Under the pieces are notes generated by a model. The model was not told the DNA's origin. It worked only from the letters and a program-made list of their open reading frames with translations, and made no database searches. The translations under genes and the position numbers were made by a program. Positions 1-4,626 of a stretch of DNA of 7,689 nt are shown here, piece by piece. Each line of letters starts with the position of its first letter. The stretch's first letter is position 1. This DNA comes from an uncultured Collinsella sp. (lineage in GTDB: Bacteria > Actinomycetota > Coriobacteriia > Coriobacteriales > Coriobacteriaceae): contig CABUKY010000090.1 of assembly GCA_902492185.1 (NCBI GenBank), positions 1 through 7,689 of the forward strand. Direction: 5' to 3'.

Positions 1-204
1 GCAGCCAGACGGGCCAACGAGGACGACGAACTCCTGGTCGTGAACGGTGAGGTTAAAGTCCTCAACAGCGAGCACGCCATCCTCGGTAACCTTGAGGTTG
101 TGCTTCTTCTCCTCGGTCTTCTTCTTTTTGCCAAAGAAGCCCTTCTTTTTGGACTCGGTGTTGGGATACACCTTCTGAACATGTTTGAGAACGATCTCGG
201 CCAT
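1..204 (-). CDS. ABC sugar importer ATP-binding subunit (MsmX/UgpC-like), N-terminal part only
   Basis: Only the first 68 residues are in the window. The protein begins MAEIVLKHVQKVYPN, the usual opening of the shared ATPases (MsmX, UgpC, MalK type) that power CUT1 carbohydrate importers at the inner face of the membrane. It then runs through AVEDFNLTVHDQEFVVLVGP and stops at GPSGC, the first half of the Walker A (P-loop) motif. Between YPN and AVEDF lies a lysine-rich stretch of about 27 residues (roughly 16-45, containing KKKGFFGKKKKTEEKK) that typical MsmX proteins lack. The ATG at 204 is preceded by GAAAGG about 8 bases upstream. The gene follows the second permease gene after 67 bases on the same strand, so it is probably the last or a late gene of the operon. 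Family assignment is firm; the substrate cannot be read from this fragment. Confidence 0.9.
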   Translation of the reverse strand, partial: MAEIVLKHVQKVYPNTESKKKGFFGKKKKTEEKKHNLKVTEDGVLAVEDFNLTVHDQEFVVLVGPSGC

Positions 205-271
205 GTCTTTACCTTTCGATATGCGGCACCATGTTGAGGGCGCCGCAGAAACTTGCAAAACAGTTACGGCA

Positions 272-1111
272 TCAGCCCTTGACGGCACCTGCCACCACGC
301 CGTCGATGATGTACTTCTGGCAGAGGATGTACATGACGACGATGGGGACAACGACCATCATGATGCAAGCCATCATGGGGCCGAGCTCGACGTGGCCGTA
401 GCCGCCGCGGAAGTACTGGATCAAGATAGGAATGGTCTTGTACTTGGTGGAGTCGAGCGTAAGGTAGGGCAGCAGGTAGTCGTTCCAGACCCACATGGTC
501 TCGAGAATGCCGACCGAAAGATAGGTGGGCTTCATGATGGGAAGGACGATCTTAAAGAACACCTGGACCGGGTTGCAGCCGTCGATCATGGCCGCCTCCT
601 CGATCTCGAGTGGGATGTTCTTTACAAAGCCGGCGAACATAAAGACCGCCAGGCCCGCGCCAAAGCCGAGGTAGATAAAGCAGATGTTGAACGGCGTGTT
701 GAAGCCGATGCGGTCCGCCAAATTGGACAGCGTGAACATGAGCATCTGGAAGGGCACGACCATCGAGAAGACGAACAGGTAATAGAAGAAGTTCGAGATC
801 TTGCTGTTGACGCGCACTACGTACCAAGCACACATGGAGCAGCACACCAGAATCAGCACGACCGACGTGACCGTGATGATGAGCGAGTACATAAATGCCG
901 AGGCAAAGCCCTGCTCGTTAAGGGCATGCATGTAGTTTGCGAGGCCGTTGAACGTCTCGGGCGTGAGCAGATCGAATGCCGTGGTGGTGCTGATTGCAGT
1001 TGCCTTTTTAAAGGAATTGAGCGCGATCATGAACACGGGGTAGATCCACGCGAGCGACAGGATCGTAAAGAAAATCGAGAGCGCGCGGTTGATAACCTTA
1101 TCGCGTTTCAT
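272..1111 (-). CDS. ABC sugar importer permease, MalG/LacG type (CUT1)
   Basis: This 279-residue inner-membrane protein is of normal length for the MalG-type permease of CUT1 importers. Hydrophobic segments near residues 9-31, 74-98, 107-129, 141-162, 197-217 and 245-266 give the expected six-helix layout. The EAA loop that docks on the ATPase is clear: EEAAMIDG at 171-178 followed by KIVLP at 187-191. The C-terminus (DGVVAGAVKG) is typical of the family. The start ATG overlaps the stop of the preceding permease gene (TAATG), so translation is probably coupled. It also has its own strong ribosome binding site, AAGGAGGTG, about 8 bases upstream. It would form the membrane channel with the 1111-1965 product. 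The sugar transported is not evident from the permease sequence. Confidence 0.95.
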   Translation of the reverse strand: MKRDKVINRALSIFFTILSLAWIYPVFMIALNSFKKATAISTTTAFDLLTPETFNGLANYMHALNEQGFASAFMYSLIITVTSVVLILVCCSMCAWYVVRVNSKISNFFYYLFVFSMVVPFQMLMFTLSNLADRIGFNTPFNICFIYLGFGAGLAVFMFAGFVKNIPLEIEEAAMIDGCNPVQVFFKIVLPIMKPTYLSVGILETMWVWNDYLLPYLTLDSTKYKTIPILIQYFRGGYGHVELGPMMACIMMVVVPIVVMYILCQKYIIDGVVAGAVKG

Positions 1112-1965
1112 TACTGCTGCACCTCCTTGGACCTCGTGGCCTTAAGCTGGATCATGGAGATGGCCACGACCAGGATGCAGAAGATAACCGCCTTGGCCTG
1201 ACCAATGCCCTGCCATGCGATACCGGCACGCGAATAGAACGTGTTGTAGATGTTCAGGGCGAGCATCTCGGTGGAGTGCGCGGGGGCGCCGCCGGTAAGG
1301 GCGAGGTTCTGGTCGAACAGCTTAAAGCCGTTGGTGATGGACAGGAACAGGCAGATGGTGATGGTCGGCATCAGGTTAGGGATCTTAACCTTCCAAAACG
1401 TCTGCCATGCCGTAGCGCCGTCGACCTTGGCGGCCTCGATGTAGTCGGACGGAATGGACTGCAGACCAGCGATGTAGATGATCATCATGTAGCCGACCTG
1501 CTGCCACAGGGTCAGGATGATAAGGCCCCAGAAGCCAGCAGCAGAGTTAAGGGCGATGAGCTGGGCGCCCACGTTGGAGAGCAGGCAGTTGATCAGAATC
1601 TGCCAAATGTAGCCCAGCACGATGCCGCCGATCAGGTTAGGCATAAAGAAGATCGTACGGAAGATGTTGGTGCCTTTGAGCGCCTTGCGGGTGAGCGCCT
1701 GCGCAATGGCCAGGGCGATCACGTTGATGAGCACCGTCGACAGGAAGGCAAACGCCACGGTAAAGAAGAACGACGTGGAGAACTGCGGATCGGACAGCGC
1801 GCGCACGTAGTTCTCGATACCGACAAAGTACGCGTTACTAATGATAATAAACTGGCAGAACGAGAGATAGAAGCCCTGAATAAAGGGAATCACGAACCCG
1901 ATCATAAACGCCAGGCACGTGGGCAACATAAAGAGCGGCCACCAGCGCTTGAGTGCTTTGCCCAT
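1111..1965 (-). CDS. ABC sugar importer permease, MalF/LacF type (CUT1)
   Basis: A 284-residue integral membrane protein matching the shorter MalF-type permeases (UgpA, MsmF, LacF), without the large periplasmic loop of E. coli MalF. Hydrophobic stretches lie near 11-37, 66-90, 105-128, 145-168, 198-220 and 256-273. The EAA motif reads EAAKVDGA at 177-184, followed by KVKIPNLMP at 192-200; LTGGAP at 223-228 is another family hallmark. The ATG at 1965 has AAAGGA 7 bases upstream. It lies 91 bases after the binding-protein gene, across a strong GC hairpin, and overlaps the next permease gene by one base. It should pair with that permease to form the translocation pore. Family is certain; substrate unknown. 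Confidence 0.95.
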   Translation of the reverse strand: MGKALKRWWPLFMLPTCLAFMIGFVIPFIQGFYLSFCQFIIISNAYFVGIENYVRALSDPQFSTSFFFTVAFAFLSTVLINVIALAIAQALTRKALKGTNIFRTIFFMPNLIGGIVLGYIWQILINCLLSNVGAQLIALNSAAGFWGLIILTLWQQVGYMMIIYIAGLQSIPSDYIEAAKVDGATAWQTFWKVKIPNLMPTITICLFLSITNGFKLFDQNLALTGGAPAHSTEMLALNIYNTFYSRAGIAWQGIGQAKAVIFCILVVAISMIQLKATRSKEVQQ

Positions 1966-1987
1966 AAAAGGGTCCTTTCAATATGTA

Positions 1988-2021
1988 GGGGGGCGGGCAA
2001 ACCTACGTCTGCCCGCCCCCC
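1988..2021 (-). promoter_or_regulatory. GC-rich hairpin between binding-protein and permease genes
   Basis: Perfect inverted repeat: GGGGGGCGGGCA (1988-1999) and TGCCCGCCCCCC (2010-2021), a 12-bp stem with a 10-base loop. On the transcribed minus strand the stem is followed by TACATATTGAAAGG, so there is no U tract and a classical terminator is unlikely. Its place, just after the binding-protein gene and before the first permease gene, is where malE-malF type operons carry structures that protect the 3' end of the upstream message or reduce read-through, giving more binding protein than permease. The role is inferred; the stem is seen directly. Confidence 0.7.
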
Positions 2022-2056
2022 CCTGTCGCTAATCAGATAGCTCGGGCAGCAACTGC

Positions 2057-3373
2057 TTACTCGGAAGCAGCCTTCTCGGTCTTCCAGCCATCGACGAAGG
2101 CGTTCTTGACGCCGTCCCACTTGCTGTTATCGGCAGCGTAGGCAATCAGAGCCTGCTTGAGGTTCTTCTTCCACTCCTCGGAGGGAATGTAGACGAAGTC
2201 CCAAGCGACGGTCTTCTTGCCGTCCTTGGCCATGGCAACGGCCTGCTGCGAGAAGACGTTGGTGGTCTCCTTGGCACTCTTGAACGGAGCGGTCAGACCC
2301 ATCTTGTCGGCGATGATGCTGGTCGGGGTGTCAGCGGTGACGCACCAATACATGAAGTCCTCGGTGGCCTTCTGGGCATCCTCGGAAGCCTGGGAACTGA
2401 CGCACCAGTAGTTCTCGCCGCCGGAGCACAGGCCCTGGTTCTCCTCGCCGTCAACACCGATGTAGATGGGCATCATGCCAATCTGATCGTCGGTCATGCC
2501 GGCCTTGACGAGGTCAGAGTAGGCCCAAGAGCCGTTCTGGTAGAAGACGGCCTTGCCGGTTGCGAACTCGTTGGTGGCGTCGTCGCCGGTCTTGGAAGCA
2601 AGCTGCGAAGGATCGCAGGTGGAGTCGGTGATGTACAGGTCGAAGATCTGCTTGTAGTTGTCGAGGAACTCACCCTTGATCTCGTCGTCCTCCTGGTTGT
2701 GCTCCTTCTCAAACTCGTAGTAGAGCGGCATGTTGGCAAGGTGGGTGGTGTAGCGCCAGCTGGAGGAGTCGTCCATGCCGGCGGAAGTGAAGGCACCCTC
2801 GACACCAAGCTCGTCCTTGCGGGCCTGGATGTCGTCGGCACAAGCCTTCAGCTTGTCGAAGGAGTTGATGTCCTCGGCCTTGTAGCCAGCCTTCTCGAGC
2901 AGCTGCTTGTTGTAAATAATGCCGAAGCTCTCCTGAACCCAGTCGATGCACACATCCTTGCCGTCGGACTGCAGAGCCAGGGAGTCGTCAATGAGCTCAC
3001 CGCGGAGCTTGGTATCGGACAGGTCGGCGCAGTAATCCTTCCAGTTCTTAAGACCGGTGGGGCCGTTGACCTGGAACAGGGTCGGAGCGGAGCTCTTGGA
3101 CATCTCGGACTTGAGCTTCTCCTCGTAGGTGTTGGAGGCGGCGGTCACGATCTTGACCTCGACGCCCTTCTCCTTCTTATAGGCCTTGGCGATCTCCTTC
3201 CACTCCTTGTCGACCTCGGGCTTGAATTGGAGGAAGTAGACCTCGGCAGCGTCACCAGAAGCAGAGGAGCCGGAGCCGGCGGAGCCACCGCAGCCCACGA
3301 GACCCAGACCAAGAACCGCAGCCGCGGAACCAGCAAAGCCCAGGAACTGCCTTCTGCTCATTTCGTTCTTCAT
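2057..3373 (-). CDS. Extracellular sugar-binding lipoprotein of ABC importer (family 1)
   Basis: A 438-residue solute-binding protein, normal length for family 1 (MalE/MsmE-like), which captures a carbohydrate outside the membrane for the two permeases encoded downstream. The N-terminus has a twin-arginine motif, SRRQFLG (residues 6-12), a hydrophobic stretch and a lipobox, LVGC, with Cys28 as the lipid-attachment site. A Gly/Ser-rich tether follows. This combination points to Tat export and then lipidation. The mature part contains a typical opening (EVYFLQFKPEVDKEWKEIAK) and, late, AFVDGWK. A GTG at 3391 would extend the protein by six residues, but its codons would cover the ribosome binding site AAAGGGTGG, so the ATG at 3373 is preferred. 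It is the first gene of the ABC operon, behind its own leader with candidate operators. The ligand is unknown; nearby regulator and PTS suggest an alpha-glucoside, which is only a guess. Confidence 0.93.
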   Translation of the reverse strand: MKNEMSRRQFLGFAGSAAAVLGLGLVGCGGSAGSGSSASGDAAEVYFLQFKPEVDKEWKEIAKAYKKEKGVEVKIVTAASNTYEEKLKSEMSKSSAPTLFQVNGPTGLKNWKDYCADLSDTKLRGELIDDSLALQSDGKDVCIDWVQESFGIIYNKQLLEKAGYKAEDINSFDKLKACADDIQARKDELGVEGAFTSAGMDDSSSWRYTTHLANMPLYYEFEKEHNQEDDEIKGEFLDNYKQIFDLYITDSTCDPSQLASKTGDDATNEFATGKAVFYQNGSWAYSDLVKAGMTDDQIGMMPIYIGVDGEENQGLCSGGENYWCVSSQASEDAQKATEDFMYWCVTADTPTSIIADKMGLTAPFKSAKETTNVFSQQAVAMAKDGKKTVAWDFVYIPSEEWKKNLKQALIAYAADNSKWDGVKNAFVDGWKTEKAASE

Positions 3374-3379
3374 TACAAT

Positions 3380-3388
3380 CCACCCTTT
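3380..3388 (-). promoter_or_regulatory. Ribosome binding site fixing the start of the sugar-binding protein
   Basis: AAAGGGTGG on the minus strand ends 6 bases before the ATG at 3373. It would fall inside the coding region if translation began at the in-frame GTG at 3391, which argues for the ATG and for a signal peptide starting MKNEMSRRQ. Confidence 0.65.
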
Positions 3389-3396
3389 CACACCGT

Positions 3397-3415
3397 GGCG
3401 GCACCCTTTGCCGCC
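3397..3415 (-). promoter_or_regulatory. GC hairpin in the 5' leader of the ABC operon
   Basis: On the minus strand GGCGGCA (3415-3409) and TGCCGCC (3403-3397) form a perfect 7-bp stem with a 5-base loop (AAGGG). It ends 8 bases before the ribosome binding site. It could stabilise the leader or tune initiation; no function can be proved from sequence. The leader also holds a weaker GGGG/CCCC pair at 3447-3434. Confidence 0.45.
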
Positions 3416-3461
3416 GCCTTCGGAGATTGGCTCGGGGACTTTGCCCCTTTTGCTGATTTGT

Positions 3462-3490
3462 ACGATACGCTATTTGGCTACTTGTTTGAA
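3462..3490 (-). promoter_or_regulatory. Candidate promoter of the ABC operon
   Basis: On the minus strand TTCAAA (3490-3485) and TATCGT (3467-3462) are 17 bases apart, each matching four of six consensus positions. The -35 element would lie inside the inverted repeat at 3479-3496, so a repressor bound there would block it. An alternative -35, TTGAAA at 3538-3533, lacks a convincing -10. Together with the operator-like repeats, hairpins and terminator listed separately, this accounts for most of the 306-base gene-free stretch from 3374 to 3679. Confidence 0.3.
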
Positions 3491-3496
3491 CAAGTA
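3479..3496. promoter_or_regulatory. 18-bp inverted repeat, candidate GntR/TreR-like operator
   Basis: TACTTGTT-TG-AACAAGTA has perfect 8-bp arms around a 2-base centre. The outer ACTTGT...ACAAGT pattern resembles TreR-type HutC-family operators. It contains TTGTTTGAAC (3482-3491), which differs by one base from the two TTGTTTAAAC copies in the divergent spacer. It lies about 105 bases upstream of the binding-protein start and overlaps the candidate -35 element. Binding by the adjacent regulator is inferred. Confidence 0.55.
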
Positions 3497-3544
3497 TTAC
3501 TAGAGCGGTAGAAAAACTTCGGTGAACGGTAATTTCAACTTGAT

Positions 3545-3577
3545 ACTTGACAAGTTTTGTATAAACAATTAATTGTT
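3545..3577. promoter_or_regulatory. Cluster of three inverted repeats, further operator candidates
   Basis: Three adjoining palindromic elements occur here: ACTTG-A-CAAGT (3545-3555), TTGTATAAACAA (3557-3568) and AACAATTAATTGTT (3564-3577, a perfect 14-bp palindrome overlapping the previous one). The second differs by one base from TTGTATATACAA, the operator I recall for Bacillus subtilis TreR. The run sits between the regulator's terminator and the ABC promoter region, where upstream operators would be expected. The region is AT-rich, so chance palindromes are possible. Confidence 0.4.
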
Positions 3578-3590
3578 ACCAAATGCAGAG

Positions 3591-3633
3591 AAAACGCCCG
3601 GTCAAGCCGATGCATCGTCGGTTTGACCGGGCG
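3591..3633 (-). terminator. Intrinsic terminator after the GntR regulator gene
   Basis: CGCCCGGTCAA (3595-3605) pairs perfectly with TTGACCGGGCG (3623-3633). The stem continues inward with G-U and Watson-Crick pairs to about 18 bp around a 3-base loop. On the minus strand it is followed by TTTTC. It begins 47 bases beyond the regulator's stop codon, so it should separate the regulator transcript from the ABC operon on the same strand. Confidence 0.75.
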
Positions 3634-3679
3634 CTTTCGCTTTGAGGGCATGAGTCTCGTCAGGCTGCGAGCTGGCCGG

Positions 3680-4399
3680 CTATCGCTTGGAGTTGACGCG
3701 GTAGTGGAAGATCTCGGGGTGTGTGCGAGTGTGCGTCACCTCAAACAAGATGCCATCCGAGGTGTACGACTGGCTCTCCATGACGGCAACGCAGTTGTAT
3801 TTGCCGAGGTCAAGATAGCTGCAGTCCTCATCGTTGGCGAGCTCGACACTCACCGTACGACGGCTCGCCATCACTTTGACACCGCGCTTGTGCTCCAGAT
3901 AGCCGTAAATAGAATCTGCCGCGATCTCGGGGGTCAGGCCCTTGGCGATCGACTCCAAAAAGTAGCCATGGTCTACTTGGCGCGCATTGCCGTTAAGGCT
4001 TCGGACGCGCACCACGCGAATCAACTGCTCACCTGTCTTAAATCCCAAGCGTCGAGAAAGTTGCTCGGTGCACACCAGATGTTCAAAAGACTTGACCTCG
4101 GTCGAAGCAACGGCATTGTTGCGTTTTGCGAACTCGCCAAACGACTCAACCTCTTCGAGTGCGCCCAACATGTCGGTTTCGCCCTTAAGCCAAATAACGC
4201 GCACGCCCTTGCCGTGTATGGGCTGCACAAACATCCCGTCGGCCAGCATGCTCAAAGCGCGGCGGACGGTATTGCGCGTGCAGCCAAATTCCGCGGTCAG
4301 CTCGGCTTCGGTTGGCAGCATCTCCTGAAACGCATAGGTCCCGTTAATGATGCGCGAGCGTATTTCTCGGTAGATTCCTTCGTATATCGCTTTTGGCAT
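3680..4399 (-). CDS. GntR-family regulator, HutC/UTRA type, TreR-like
   Basis: A 239-residue cytoplasmic DNA-binding protein of normal length for the HutC subfamily. Residues 1-70 form the winged helix-turn-helix, with LPTEAELTAEFGCTRNTVRR at 28-47 and the wing IHGKG at 61-65. The rest is a UTRA ligand-binding domain. Several stretches match what I recall of Bacillus subtilis TreR: DSIYGYLE (162-169), YLDLGKYN (195-202) and LFEVTHTR (218-225). TreR senses trehalose-6-phosphate, so this protein may respond to a phosphorylated disaccharide made by the divergent PTS. The ATG at 4399 has GAGGTG about 6 bases upstream. It is divergent from the PTS gene and lies upstream of the ABC operon on the same strand, separated by a terminator. 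Repeats near all three promoters suggest autoregulation and control of both transporters. Family is firm; effector and targets are inferred. Confidence 0.92.
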   Translation of the reverse strand: MPKAIYEGIYREIRSRIINGTYAFQEMLPTEAELTAEFGCTRNTVRRALSMLADGMFVQPIHGKGVRVIWLKGETDMLGALEEVESFGEFAKRNNAVASTEVKSFEHLVCTEQLSRRLGFKTGEQLIRVVRVRSLNGNARQVDHGYFLESIAKGLTPEIAADSIYGYLEHKRGVKVMASRRTVSVELANDEDCSYLDLGKYNCVAVMESQSYTSDGILFEVTHTRTHPEIFHYRVNSKR

Positions 4400-4432
4400 G
4401 ACTTCACCTCTAATGAATATGTATGGCTAGGC

Positions 4433-4461
4433 AGCATAGCATTTCTTAAAGTTGTTTAAAC
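4433..4461 (-). promoter_or_regulatory. Candidate promoter of the GntR gene
   Basis: On the minus strand TATGCT (4438-4433) is a fair -10. The position 17 bases upstream (GTTTAA, 4461-4456) is a poor -35 and lies inside the TTGTTTAAAC box. The distance to the ATG at 4399 is suitable. The overlap would allow autorepression. Confidence 0.3.
4452..4461. promoter_or_regulatory. TTGTTTAAAC box, copy 1
   Basis: The 10-mer contains the 8-bp palindrome GTTTAAAC and recurs exactly at 4574-4583. It lies 52 bases upstream of the regulator start. A one-base variant is in the operator-like repeat at 3479-3496. It is a candidate operator for the GntR regulator. Confidence 0.5.
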
Positions 4462-4475
4462 CGATTATCGGCAAA

Positions 4476-4509
4476 GCGACAGGATTTAACCGTTGACGGT
4501 TTCTGTCGC
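4476..4509. promoter_or_regulatory. 34-base two-tier hairpin in the divergent spacer
   Basis: Outer arms GCGACAG (4476-4482) and CTGTCGC (4503-4509) are perfect complements. Inner arms AACCGT (4488-4493) and ACGGTT (4496-4501) are also perfect, separated from the outer stem by a 5/1 asymmetric internal loop. No U tract follows on either strand. It could be an RNA leader element of the PTS message, if transcription starts upstream, or a protein-binding site. The function is unknown. Confidence 0.45.
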
Positions 4510-4513
4510 GCCC

Positions 4514-4523
4514 AAACCGGTTT
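4514..4523. promoter_or_regulatory. AAACCGGTTT palindrome, possible LacI/CcpA-type operator
   Basis: Perfect 10-bp palindrome with the central CG typical of LacI-family and catabolite-repression (cre-like) sites. With flanks, 11 of 14 positions match an idealised TGAAACCGGTTTCA site. It lies about 40 bases upstream of the candidate -10 of the PTS gene. Only a candidate. Confidence 0.3.
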
Positions 4524-4560
4524 CGCTCAAAACTGCCGGTACGACAATCGTCTGGTCCTC

Positions 4561-4566
4561 TACAAT
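4561..4566 (+). promoter_or_regulatory. Candidate -10 element of the PTS gene
   Basis: TACAAT matches five of six bases of the -10 consensus. No good -35 lies 16-18 bases upstream, so either an activator is needed or the true promoter is elsewhere. Transcription starting a few bases downstream would place the second TTGTTTAAAC box around +1, a good position for a repressor. Confidence 0.3.
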
Positions 4567-4573
4567 GAATCCA

Positions 4574-4583
4574 TTGTTTAAAC
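4574..4583. promoter_or_regulatory. TTGTTTAAAC box, copy 2
   Basis: Exact copy of the 10-mer at 4452-4461, here 43 bases upstream of the PTS start codon. The two copies sit at similar distances from the two divergent start codons, as expected for a shared operator. Confidence 0.5.
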
Positions 4584-4626
4584 GTTTCACCACGCGCAAC
4601 GCGCCTCGATATACGGGAGGCAGAAC

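Noticed and set aside
185..1201. Long plus-strand open frame (338 residues) opposite the permease genes
   Set aside because: It is antisense to two clear permease genes, and its product is rich in His/Asp/Glu/Arg with no recognisable domain, as expected from the complementary strand of GC-rich coding DNA.
1988..2021. Intrinsic terminator
   Set aside because: No run of U follows the stem on the transcribed strand, and the downstream permease genes need the same transcript.
2699..3511. Plus-strand open frame opposite the sugar-binding protein gene
   Set aside because: Leu/Val/Gly-rich low-complexity translation caused by the codon use of the real gene; no suitable ribosome binding site or domain.
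3557..4459. Plus-strand open frame opposite the GntR gene
   Set aside because: The GntR gene on the other strand has a full winged-helix and UTRA domain. This frame runs through its terminator and operator region and resembles nothing known.
4476..4509. Classical LicT/SacY-type RNA antiterminator target
   Set aside because: The hairpin lacks the conserved internal-loop bases I remember for these targets, and no overlapping terminator with a U tract follows.
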